A stretch of DNA of 34,125 nt, from positions 1-34,125 of the forward strand of contig CAMLRX010000043.1 in assembly GCA_946482545.1 (NCBI GenBank). Direction: 5' to 3'. The notes beneath the pieces were generated by a model that was given only the letters and a program-made list of their open reading frames with translations, had not been told where the DNA came from and did no database searches. This DNA is from an uncultured Flavihumibacter sp. (GTDB taxonomy: Bacteria; Bacteroidota; Bacteroidia; Chitinophagales; Chitinophagaceae). How positions within the stretch are numbered: position 1 is the first letter of the stretch; the number at the start of each line of letters is the position of its first letter. The position numbers and the translations under genes are program-made. Of the stretch, positions 9,144 to 17,468 are shown one piece after another.

Positions 9144-11042
9144 TTACCAGCCTGGATTCTGCTTAAAATCTAAATAAATACTGGCATCGTTCACCAGGAA
9201 TGGGAACCAGTAATGCCTTTCCCCCAGTTGTCTTTCGAAGAGAATGGTTTCCCTGAAATTCGCCACACGGGCGTTCTTTGGATCTGCGTAAACCTGAGAC
9301 TCTGGTGTGGCACGGTCGAACTCGATTCCTTTCTTGTAGGTGTACGGGCGTTGAGTAAACAGCAACCAGCGGCGGAGGTCGTTAAACCGGTGTCCTTCAA
9401 ACGCCAGTTCCACGGCACGCTCGCGGCGGTATTCACTTCTGAAAGCCTCCTGGGAAACGAGGAATTTCGCGGCTACATGTCCTACGCCCAAACCTGGCCT
9501 GTCTCTGATGAAGTTCACCGCATCAACGGCAGTCTTCTCATAACCCGGCGCTTTCGCGGTGGGAGAATTGTATCCTTCTGATGCTGCTTCCGCGTACAAC
9601 AGGTACACATCGGCCAGGCGCATAAAACTCAGCGAAACGGCGTTGTTTTCCCTGAAGCCGTCATAATCGTTCACCATCTTCCTGATGAATTTAGAAAGCA
9701 TATAGCCCGTAAACACTCTCTTTGTGGCATTGTCGGTCCTGAAAAATCCACCGGTGAACAGGCTCGCATATACGCGCCTGTTATCGTTGCCGGCGAAGCT
9801 GGGGTTCTGCACCATTCTTTCCCCGTCAATCACGATATCATGGTACAACCTGGGGTCCCTGTCTTTCCAGGGATATTCCGGGCTATAGCCTGATTCTGCA
9901 TCGGCGGCTTCAGGGTTCGGAATGGGCAGGCCATTGGCCATGCCGTAATGGTCCACATAGTTTGCAGTAGGATACACCTTGATACCGGAGTTATTGATGC
10001 TCATGGGCCTGTAGTCGTTCACCTGGTTCCAGCGGAAGCGGCCACCCACATCGGCGAAATTTTCCATCATGATGGCTTCCTCTTCACCAGGCACCCTTCC
10101 TCCGGAATTGTGTGTATAAAACAAGTTGGAATAGTTGGAGAAGTTGGAGAGTTTATAACGCTGTGTGGTTTCAATCAGCTTCAATGTTTCTCCCAATACA
10201 TCAGCGGCCTTTTTACAATAATCCACATTATACGTAGCGCTGCCTGTGGATTCTCTGTTCATTAAAGGACTTCCGGCATACAGCAGGTTCTTGCCCATAA
10301 ATGCCATGGCCATAATTTTATTGGCGCGGTAGTTATTGGAACCGGCAGTAGCCTGTCCTGGTTGTATATCGTCCCATCTTACAGGAAGCAGTTCAGCAGC
10401 CTTCTGAAGATCGAGCGTCACTTTATCCGCAGTTTGCTGGTAGTTCAAACGGGGAATCCTGGGTGCTGTTGATTTAGACAGCACGGTATCCACATAAGGA
10501 AGTCCTCCCCAATATTGCATCAGCATAAAGTGGAACCACCCGCGGAAGAAATACAACTGACCGGCGATCACATCTTTTTCCGCCTGTGTTGCTTCGGTGA
10601 GCTGATCCAGGTTGGCCAACCCGATATTCGCTTTACGGATACCGTACCAGGCCAGTCCCCAGAGGTTTCCTTTCGACCCGCGATCGTTGGTGGCCGCGGG
10701 GTTTCCGCCATTCTTGAACCAGGATCCGAAGATAGCCGTATTCCATCCCCAGTAATCGCCCTGGTCTATATTGTAAGCGAACACACGGGTTTCAGTGGGT
10801 TCCCACATTTCATCTTCTCCGAAGTTCCAGCTATTGTGTGATCCGATCCCCGTTACCAGCGGGATGCAGGAGTACAATTCTTCCGTGAATCCCTGGAAGT
10901 TGCGGAAGTTTTTGAAAGCCTCCGTTTCATCTATATCTGCCAGGGGAGACTGGTCGAGGTATTTGGTGCAGGAACTAACTCCAATTGCTATTGCCAGCAC
11001 AATTGCTACGGGCAATAATATTGTTTTAAAACGCTTGTTCAT
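9144..11042 (-). CDS. susD: SusD/RagB-family glycan-binding lipoprotein (first of the tandem pair)
   Basis: This 632-residue surface lipoprotein is the partner of the SusC gene 12 bases upstream. The lipobox is GVSSC with Cys25. SusD features include the helical segment FFRGWFHFMLMQYWGGLPYV (about residues 168-187) and the C-terminal signature ERAVELAFEGHRFNDLRRW. It is somewhat longer than the starch-binding SusD of Bacteroides thetaiotaomicron, within the family range. By position it corresponds to xusB of the xylan-uptake cluster. The two SusD proteins of this operon are clearly different in sequence, so they may bind different oligosaccharides; that is inference. Confidence 0.92.
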   Translation of the reverse strand: MNKRFKTILLPVAIVLAIAIGVSSCTKYLDQSPLADIDETEAFKNFRNFQGFTEELYSCIPLVTGIGSHNSWNFGEDEMWEPTETRVFAYNIDQGDYWGWNTAIFGSWFKNGGNPAATNDRGSKGNLWGLAWYGIRKANIGLANLDQLTEATQAEKDVIAGQLYFFRGWFHFMLMQYWGGLPYVDTVLSKSTAPRIPRLNYQQTADKVTLDLQKAAELLPVRWDDIQPGQATAGSNNYRANKIMAMAFMGKNLLYAGSPLMNRESTGSATYNVDYCKKAADVLGETLKLIETTQRYKLSNFSNYSNLFYTHNSGGRVPGEEEAIMMENFADVGGRFRWNQVNDYRPMSINNSGIKVYPTANYVDHYGMANGLPIPNPEAADAESGYSPEYPWKDRDPRLYHDIVIDGERMVQNPSFAGNDNRRVYASLFTGGFFRTDNATKRVFTGYMLSKFIRKMVNDYDGFRENNAVSLSFMRLADVYLLYAEAASEGYNSPTAKAPGYEKTAVDAVNFIRDRPGLGVGHVAAKFLVSQEAFRSEYRRERAVELAFEGHRFNDLRRWLLFTQRPYTYKKGIEFDRATPESQVYADPKNARVANFRETILFERQLGERHYWFPFLVNDASIYLDFKQNPGW

Positions 11043-11054
11043 ACCAATTAAAAT

Positions 11055-14000
11055 TTATAATGTGATATCTAAACCTAGATTGAAACGCCTTACAGTTGGG
11101 TATGCGCCGCCGCTGGCACTGGCTGCGAAGTTGGACTCCCTGTCGTCTGGCATTTTGGTCCAGAGCAGCAGGTTGTTTCCACCGGCAAATATTTTGCAGG
11201 TCTTGATGCCCAGTCTTGAGGTAGCCCTTGTTGGCAGCGTGTAGCCCACTTCAGCGTTTTTCAACCGCACATAAGAGCCGTCAAAAAGATAACGTGTGCC
11301 GTTGTTACCTGCGCCGCCTTCCGTACCAATTCTGGGAAGCGGCAATTCTCCCGGGGATGCTTTCGTCCAGTATGTCCCTTCCACGTAAGCCACATTGGAA
11401 CCGGAGTAAGTATTGAAGGTGGGGAAATCAACAAAGCGGGTCACATTGTTCACGCCATAGAACTGGAAGAAAATGCTGAAACCTTTCCAGTCTGCTCCTA
11501 TACTTGCGTTGTACGTATTTTGAGGAGATCCGCTGTATTCAGTTGGCGCCTGGTCGTTCTGGTCAATAATACCATCACCGTTGTAGTCGATGATGTTGAA
11601 GTCGCCGGGCAGTTTGTTCTGGTTATTTGTATTGCGTTGTGTACTTCCATAGATATCATCCCAACTGCTGAGGTACCCCTGGTTGAGGTAAGAGCGTGTC
11701 TGCCCAAGGTAATGCCCTTCCTGTTTGCGGTAGGAAGGCAACAATTCTGGATCATCCCTGAACACCACTTTGTTCTCTGCATGGGTCATATTCGTGTTGG
11801 CCCAGACCCTTACACCGCTTGGGAATACATGGTTGATCCTGAGTTCAAATTCATATCCTTTACCGGATGCTTCCCCGATATTTGCGTTGGGTGCGGTTTG
11901 GCCGAAATAAGTAGGAACGGAGCGCTGATCACCGGCAACAATGATGTCTCTTCTGATGTCATTGAACACATCCACACTTCCCGAAACAGCTCCATTAAGG
12001 ATACTGTATTCCACGCCTATGTTGCGCTTTTCAACCGTTTCCCAGGAAATAACGGGGTTCCCGAGACTGGACAATCTGTAGAAAGTATAGATGGTATTGC
12101 CTGAACCGGAAGGCGTGGGCAATACGGTGTTACCGCCGAAACTCCACTGATCTCTGTACAGCCAGCGGCCGTTCACGTTATCGCTTCCCACCAGTCCCCA
12201 GGAAGCGCGTAGTTTCAGGTTATCGATGAACGATACATCTTTCATAAATTTTTCGTTGCTGATCATCCAGCCACCTGAAAAAGAGGGGAAGAAGGCGAAA
12301 CGGTAATCGGGGCCGAACTTTTCTGAACCGTTATAAGCGCCGTTTACTTCAAAGAAGTACCTGGAATCATAACCGTAGGTACCACGGAACACCCAGTCTT
12401 CCCGGTAGAAGGGGAACGCGCTGCCTGTGGCGCCCCGCTCGCGCTGGAACAACGCAAGCCCGGTTACATCGTGTTTTCCGAACCGGCGGTTGTAATTGAG
12501 TTGCAGCATATAGTTCAGCCTGCGGTAAGTGGCACCGCGGTCCACACTTCCAGCCTGGCTGGTCCAGCGCACCATATCGGCATAATCCAGTTGTGTACCG
12601 GAATTAACCACGTTTTCCAGCACAACAATTCCGTTCAGCGGATTGATCCATTTGCGCTGCGGACCGTTGTAGAGGTCATTTACACCGCGCTGTGTTTCAC
12701 TGAAAGTATTGTCCAGCGATAAACTTCCTCTTGCACTGAGGCCTGTTGTAACAAAATCCAGTTGCTGTTGTAAGGCGAAATCGGTTGTGAGTTGCGTTCT
12801 TGTCCTTTTCTCCAGGCCAGATACCGCCAGGTTATATACAGAGTTTGGCACATCGGCATTACGGGGAGAATAGAAGCCCCAGGTACCGTCGGAGTAGATG
12901 GGACGCATAGCGTCGGGAGCAGAACGGTATGCCGATATCCAGTAAGCCTGGTCGCCATCCTGGGCGCCCCAGGGCAATTGGCGCACACCATTCGAACCGA
13001 AAATTTTGGTAGAGAATTTAGTGGTATTGGTGAGGTTGAAATCAAGGTTACTACGCATGTTCACACGAGTGTACCCGTAACCGGAACTGTATCCCCTGTC
13101 GTTATCAAAAGATTTGAACAGGTCACCTTCATAGGTATAATCGATTCCGGCGAAATAAGTAACAAACTTGGAACCACCTGATACGTTGGCGCTGGTGTTG
13201 TACGACATGGCGCGCTCACGGAACAGTTCCTTTTCCCAGTCCACATTAGGATACCTGTCCCATTCTTCGTCATTGGCCGGATTGCGGTATTTCTGCAGAA
13301 TTGCTTCGGGTAAGGAAGCGCTCCAGCCTCCCTGGTTGATGATGAGTTCGCGCTCAATAGAGCGGTTCTTTAAAGAGAGCGCATCATAAGCGTCGTATTT
13401 TTCAGGAAGTTTGGAAGCTATTTTAGCCGTCATATTGGAACGGATCTGAATATTGGCCCTTCCCTGTGTACCGCGCTTGGTAGTAATCAGGATCACCCCG
13501 TTTGCACCTCTTACACCGTAAACAGCCGTGGCGGAGGCATCTTTCAAGACAGAAATACTTTCTACGGAAGCAATATCAATGGAACTCATGGAACGCTCAA
13601 TACCATCCACCAGAATCAGCGGGCTGGCATTGTTCCAGGTTGTTTGTGCACGGATGATGATCTGCGGATCTTCTGCACCTGGCATACCGGAGCTGGAAGA
13701 AGTGACGAGACCGGGAAGGTTCCCTGTTAAAGCCATCCCCAGGTTACTGATCCCACCAGTACGCTCCAGTACCTTACCGGTGGTTTGTGTGATGGACCCG
13801 ACCACGCTGGCCTTTCTTTGCTGGCCGTAGCCAATCACCACCACATTGTCCAGTTCGGAGGCGGCATCTTTCAGGTTGATGACGATATAATCCTGGTTGC
13901 CAACATTGATCGATTGTGTTGATTTGCCCACGTGGGTCACCTCCAGCACCTGTGCCCCATCAGGAACGGATATGGAAAAATTGCCATCTTTATCTGTTTT

Positions 14001-14183
14001 GGTGCTTACGCCTGTCTGTTTTACCTGCACGGAAACATCCGCGACCGGTGCACTTTTGGCATCAAGCACCAATCCTTTCACCACCCGCGCGTTCTGAGCG
14101 TACAGGGGGCCACAGAAAAAGATCGCCGATAGCGCTAACGTAGCCACGTATAGCCCTCTCCGCATCATTGAACTGAGAATCAT
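11055..14183 (-). CDS. susC: SusC/RagA-family TonB-dependent outer-membrane transporter, full-length form
   Basis: This 1042-residue protein is the first gene of the uptake operon. It has a signal peptide cut near residue 30 (FFCGPLYAQ), a carboxypeptidase-regulatory-like beta-sandwich at about 32-105, a TonB-box region at about 111-120 (LDNVVVIGYG), and a plug with the canonical signature VESISVLKDASATAVYG and GVILITTKRG (about 205-245). The barrel ends in RRFNLGLDITL. The start at 14183 is open to question: ATGs at 14168 and 14165 (MMRRGLYVA) would also give a good signal peptide. By position it corresponds to xusA. The 684-base gap upstream holds two operator-like sites and a pair of direct repeats, so regulation of the whole operon probably acts here. 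Confidence 0.93.
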   Translation of the reverse strand: MILSSMMRRGLYVATLALSAIFFCGPLYAQNARVVKGLVLDAKSAPVADVSVQVKQTGVSTKTDKDGNFSISVPDGAQVLEVTHVGKSTQSINVGNQDYIVINLKDAASELDNVVVIGYGQQRKASVVGSITQTTGKVLERTGGISNLGMALTGNLPGLVTSSSSGMPGAEDPQIIIRAQTTWNNASPLILVDGIERSMSSIDIASVESISVLKDASATAVYGVRGANGVILITTKRGTQGRANIQIRSNMTAKIASKLPEKYDAYDALSLKNRSIERELIINQGGWSASLPEAILQKYRNPANDEEWDRYPNVDWEKELFRERAMSYNTSANVSGGSKFVTYFAGIDYTYEGDLFKSFDNDRGYSSGYGYTRVNMRSNLDFNLTNTTKFSTKIFGSNGVRQLPWGAQDGDQAYWISAYRSAPDAMRPIYSDGTWGFYSPRNADVPNSVYNLAVSGLEKRTRTQLTTDFALQQQLDFVTTGLSARGSLSLDNTFSETQRGVNDLYNGPQRKWINPLNGIVVLENVVNSGTQLDYADMVRWTSQAGSVDRGATYRRLNYMLQLNYNRRFGKHDVTGLALFQRERGATGSAFPFYREDWVFRGTYGYDSRYFFEVNGAYNGSEKFGPDYRFAFFPSFSGGWMISNEKFMKDVSFIDNLKLRASWGLVGSDNVNGRWLYRDQWSFGGNTVLPTPSGSGNTIYTFYRLSSLGNPVISWETVEKRNIGVEYSILNGAVSGSVDVFNDIRRDIIVAGDQRSVPTYFGQTAPNANIGEASGKGYEFELRINHVFPSGVRVWANTNMTHAENKVVFRDDPELLPSYRKQEGHYLGQTRSYLNQGYLSSWDDIYGSTQRNTNNQNKLPGDFNIIDYNGDGIIDQNDQAPTEYSGSPQNTYNASIGADWKGFSIFFQFYGVNNVTRFVDFPTFNTYSGSNVAYVEGTYWTKASPGELPLPRIGTEGGAGNNGTRYLFDGSYVRLKNAEVGYTLPTRATSRLGIKTCKIFAGGNNLLLWTKMPDDRESNFAASASGGAYPTVRRFNLGLDITL

Positions 14184-14371
14184 GATGAACTTTTTTAATG
14201 TTTGAATTTGTTGCGAAAGAAACGGGCGTGTTCAGGATTGGTCACTCCCGGAGACACACCTGATCATAAAAACCGCTTACGGTTTCCTTACATTCACCTA
14301 AGTAATAATTGTAATACTGACACTAATGGGGAAAAATGTACGCTGGCATAAACATCGTTTTGGTTTCATAA

Positions 14372-14385
14372 TGCAATCGTTTAAA
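14372..14385 (+). promoter_or_regulatory. LacI/CRE-type operator candidate, site 2
   Basis: TGCAATCGTTTAAA fits TGnAAnCGnTTnCA at nine of ten fixed positions and shares AATGCAAYCG with sites 1 and 3. It lies about 190 bases upstream of susC and about 480 bases upstream of GH115. Confidence 0.45.
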
Positions 14386-14389
14386 GTTG

Positions 14390-14406
14390 AAAAATTGGAA
14401 GTCAGG
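14390..14406 (+). repeat. Imperfect direct repeat, copy 1
   Basis: AAAAATTGGAAGTCAGG recurs, with one substitution and one deletion, at 14451-14466. The copies start 61 bases apart, about six helical turns, so they lie on the same face of the DNA. Its end overlaps the hairpin at 14400-14418 (7-base arms, 5-base loop). Confidence 0.45.
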
Positions 14407-14418
14407 GAAGACCTGACT
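14400..14418. repeat. Short inverted repeat, arms AGTCAGG/CCTGACT
   Basis: Seven-base perfect arms flank GAAGA. No T-run follows on either side, so this is more like a protein-binding site than a terminator. Confidence 0.4.
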
Positions 14419-14440
14419 AAAGCAGCAAACTAAAAGTAGC

Positions 14441-14466
14441 CCTGTTACCCAAAAATTGGTAGCAGG
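14441..14466 (+). repeat. Inverted repeat, arms CCTGTTACC/GGTAGCAGG
   Basis: Nine-base arms flank an 8-base loop. The single mismatch is a U-G wobble in plus-strand RNA but an A-C mismatch in minus-strand RNA, so a folded form would be better in a transcript running toward GH115. The right arm overlaps copy 2 of the direct repeat. Confidence 0.4.
14451..14466 (+). repeat. Imperfect direct repeat, copy 2
   Basis: AAAAATTGGTAGCAGG, partner of the copy at 14390-14406. PUL sensor-regulators of the hybrid two-component type often bind direct repeats upstream of susC genes, but no match to a known site is claimed. Confidence 0.45.
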
Positions 14467-14488
14467 AATCTTTAAAAGAATAGGAGGA

Positions 14489-14575
14489 ATGTTTAATAGC
14501 GGAGAGGAGAAATGCTACTACCATGTTAACTACAAGAAAATCAATCACTTAAAAACCAATGCAACCGATTGTTGA
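14489..14575 (+). CDS. Possible 28-residue small ORF with strong Shine-Dalgarno
   Basis: The ATG at 14489 is directly preceded by TAGGAGGA and starts a 28-codon frame (MFNSGEEKCYYHVNYKKI...) ending in TGA at 14573-14575. A strong Shine-Dalgarno is unusual in Bacteroidota, whose genes here mostly lack one. The frame overlaps operator candidate 3 and ends about 290 bases before GH115. It has no recognisable domain and may be chance. Confidence 0.15.
   Translation: MFNSGEEKCYYHVNYKKINHLKTNATDC
14560..14573 (+). promoter_or_regulatory. LacI/CRE-type operator candidate, site 3
   Basis: TGCAACCGATTGTT fits TGnAAnCGnTTnCA at eight of ten fixed positions and shares AATGCAAYCG with sites 1 and 2. 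It lies about 295 bases upstream of GH115 and 188 bases from site 2. Confidence 0.38.
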
Positions 14576-14867
14576 AATGTTGAAAAATGCCCCTTTGTGC
14601 TATTATCGATCAAAAAGGATACGCCTGACGTAGGAACATATTACTTCTTTTATACCGGATGAATGTGGCGGCAGCTTTAACAATATCATCTGTAGAAGTT
14701 GATTTTTAAATTCTATCGTTTGAATTAAAATAGCCGGCTCATAATGTATTCGATTTCATTTTTAGTTTTAATTTAGTGACCTCAACTTAGTGGAGCATTC
14801 CTCCCACTTGCCGGTTAACCACAACGCACACTTCCCTCTTCAGGCTATCAGCTAAAATATTCCCTTT

Positions 14868-17438
14868 ATGAAGCATTACTTTGTCCGGGCGATACTTTTT
14901 ACTTTATTATTAGCCTCATCGGCTATCGCGCAACAAACCGGTACTTTATTACCTGACATCATCAGTGAAGATGGTACAACTGCAGCATTCCCTATTGCAA
15001 CCAGCGACGCCTCACCTGCTCCGGTATTTTATGCCCGGGAGGAGTGGCTACCCGTCGTCAGGGCAATCGGAGATTTAAGGCAAGACATTGCGCGGGTGAC
15101 CGGACAGTTACCCAACGCAGGCATCTCCCAGGAAAAAACTGCCGGGTACCAGATACTCATCGGTACGCTGGGCAGGAATAAAATCATCGACCAGTTGGTG
15201 AACGCCAAAAAGATCAAAGCCGAAGACCTGAAAGGGAAATGGGAAAGTTTTGTAATCACAACCGCTTCCCATCCCAGCAACCCTACCCAGAAACTCCTTG
15301 TGATTGCCGGAAGCGATAAAAGGGGAACGATATTCGGCATCTATGAACTTTCAAGGCAACTTGGCGTTTCCCCCTGGCATTGGTGGGCTGATGTACCGGT
15401 AAAGAAAAGAAAGAGCGCATATGTGCTTCCCGGCTATTATGCCTCAGGAGAACCCAAAGTAAAATACAGGGGGATTTTTATCAACGACGAAGAACCCGCT
15501 TTCGGCGGATGGGCAAGGGCAAAATTCGGAGGCATTAATCATAAGATGTATGCGCATATGTTCGAATTACTGCTTCGCCTTCGCGCCAACTACCTTTGGC
15601 CTGCCATGTGGGGAAAAGCATTTAACGAAGACGACACGCTTAACCCGAAACTAGCGGATGAATACGGCATAGTAATGGGCACCTCCCATCATGAGCCTAT
15701 GATGCGCGCTCAAAAAGAATGGGGCACCAACAGGAAAAAATACGGCAATGGTGAATGGAACTATCAGTCCAATAAAGAAGGACTGCTTCAGTTCTGGGAA
15801 GATGGCTTCCAAAGGAATAAAAACTATGATAACCTGGTTACGATGGGCATGCGTGGAGACGGAGACGAGCCCATGCATGACTTAGGTTCTGCTGAGGCCA
15901 ATTTTAAACAGTTGGAACAGATTATGACCGATCAGCGGAAGATCATAGAAAAAGTGACAAAAAAACCAGCCAAAAACACACCACAATTATGGGCACTCTA
16001 CAGTGAGGTACTGGAATACTTTGACCAGGGCATGAAAGTTCCCGACGACATGACTATACTCCTCTGTGACGACAACTGGGGAAATGTACGGCGCCTTCCG
16101 GAAATCAACGGTAAAAAACATCCGGGGGGATACGGCATGTATTACCATGTGGACCTGCATGGCGCGCCCAGAGCTTACCAATGGCTCAACATGACACAGA
16201 TTCCGCACATGTGGGAGCAGTTGCAACTCACTTACAGCTATGGCGTGGATAAAATATGGATACTGAACGTGGGCGACCTCAAGCCGAATGAATACCCCAT
16301 GGATTTTTTCCTCCATATGGCCTGGAACCCAACATCATTCAGTGCAGAAAACCTGGTGGCGTATACGAAGCAATATACTGCAAGCCACTTCGGAACTGAT
16401 CAGGCCAATGAAGCTGCGGAAATACTGGACCAGTATTGTAAGTTCAACAGCAGGATCACCGCTGAAATGCTGGACCACCGCACCTACAACCTGCAAAGCG
16501 GAGAATTCCTCCAGGTACGGGATGCCTACCTCGCACTGGAAGCCAGGGCGTTGCGGCAATTCATCGCCCTGGAAGAAAAGTACAGGGACACCTACAAACA
16601 AATCATTCTACATCCAGTAAGGGCAATGGCCAATCTTTATGACATGTACTATGCCGTGGCCATGAACAACAAACTCGCGGCAGAAAAAGACCTCCGGGCC
16701 AACTACTGGGCAGCTTATGCAGACTCCTGCTTCAGCAGGGACGCAGCCTATACTCGGGATTACAACCAGCACATTTCCGGCGGCAAATGGAACCACATGA
16801 TGGATCAGACACATATCGGCTACCGCTCCTGGGATGAACCAAGGGGAGGGAACATAAAACCTGCTGTAAAACGCATTATACCTGAAGAGGCACGCTCCGG
16901 GGGGTATATTTTCAAAGAGAAACATGGCGTAGTAGCCATGGAAGCAATGCACTATTTCGACAACGAAGCCACGCAACATACAAAATGGACGATCATTCCC
17001 GATCTCGGAAGGACCGCCTCGGCAGTGGCTTTGATGCCTTATACCCATTCCACCGACAGCGCGCACATTGCTTACAGGATGCAGTTTGAAAAAAAACCGG
17101 ATTCAGTGAAAGTTTGGCTCTTCTTTGACTGCACCCTCCCGTTCAAAAAAGGCGGACATCAGGTGGCGTTAAGTTTCAACAATGGAAAGGAAATTGTCCG
17201 GAACATTAATGTGGACCTTAACTGGGCAAACAACTATTCTAAAATGTATCCTGCAGGCGCCGCCAGAATGATTGAGGTCAGCACCATATTGGATGTACCC
17301 TCCACTGCAGACGAGCTGCATACGCTGAAAATCCGTCCGCTTGATCCCGGCGTGGTACTTTATAAAATTGTGGTGGACAATGGCGGATATGAAAACACCT
17401 ATCTTAAAATGCCGGAGAGTCCGTACAAAAGACCATAA
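14868..17438 (+). CDS. GH115 xylan alpha-glucuronidase
   Basis: This 856-residue exported enzyme removes (4-O-methyl-)glucuronic acid from internal xylose units of glucuronoxylan. A signal peptide is cut near residue 21 (ASSAIAQ). The N-terminal domain (about 50-190) is followed by the TIM barrel and a C-terminal beta-sandwich. Residues matching the Bacteroides ovatus Agu115A active site, as I recall its numbering, are Asn206-Asp207 (FINDEEP), Arg329 (MGMRGDGDEP), Glu380 (LYSEVLEYFD), Asn403 (CDDNWGN), His427 and Asn467 (ILNVGD). The position of Agu115A Tyr425 is Leu430 here (YYHVDLHGAPRAY), which is unusual and may affect specificity. It is the first gene of a + strand operon and is followed by GH43 after 30 bases. 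The family is certain; glucuronoxylan as substrate is likely, and arabinogalactan glucuronic acid is the main alternative. Confidence 0.93.
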   Translation: MKHYFVRAILFTLLLASSAIAQQTGTLLPDIISEDGTTAAFPIATSDASPAPVFYAREEWLPVVRAIGDLRQDIARVTGQLPNAGISQEKTAGYQILIGTLGRNKIIDQLVNAKKIKAEDLKGKWESFVITTASHPSNPTQKLLVIAGSDKRGTIFGIYELSRQLGVSPWHWWADVPVKKRKSAYVLPGYYASGEPKVKYRGIFINDEEPAFGGWARAKFGGINHKMYAHMFELLLRLRANYLWPAMWGKAFNEDDTLNPKLADEYGIVMGTSHHEPMMRAQKEWGTNRKKYGNGEWNYQSNKEGLLQFWEDGFQRNKNYDNLVTMGMRGDGDEPMHDLGSAEANFKQLEQIMTDQRKIIEKVTKKPAKNTPQLWALYSEVLEYFDQGMKVPDDMTILLCDDNWGNVRRLPEINGKKHPGGYGMYYHVDLHGAPRAYQWLNMTQIPHMWEQLQLTYSYGVDKIWILNVGDLKPNEYPMDFFLHMAWNPTSFSAENLVAYTKQYTASHFGTDQANEAAEILDQYCKFNSRITAEMLDHRTYNLQSGEFLQVRDAYLALEARALRQFIALEEKYRDTYKQIILHPVRAMANLYDMYYAVAMNNKLAAEKDLRANYWAAYADSCFSRDAAYTRDYNQHISGGKWNHMMDQTHIGYRSWDEPRGGNIKPAVKRIIPEEARSGGYIFKEKHGVVAMEAMHYFDNEATQHTKWTIIPDLGRTASAVALMPYTHSTDSAHIAYRMQFEKKPDSVKVWLFFDCTLPFKKGGHQVALSFNNGKEIVRNINVDLNWANNYSKMYPAGAARMIEVSTILDVPSTADELHTLKIRPLDPGVVLYKIVVDNGGYENTYLKMPESPYKRP

Positions 17439-17468
17439 TCCCCATTCTATGACAGTAAAATTCAGGAT

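Larger units (their letters stand above)
14184..14867. promoter_or_regulatory. Divergent regulatory region between the susC operon and the GH115 operon
   Basis: This 684-base gap separates two divergent PUL operons and contains no gene of ordinary size. It holds two LacI-type operator candidates, an imperfect direct repeat 61 bases apart, two hairpins and one tiny open frame with a strong Shine-Dalgarno sequence; these are listed separately. I found no perfect TAnnTTTG element on either strand, so the two promoters are not placed. The first 200 or so bases next to susC are probably its 5' leader. Confidence 0.7.
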
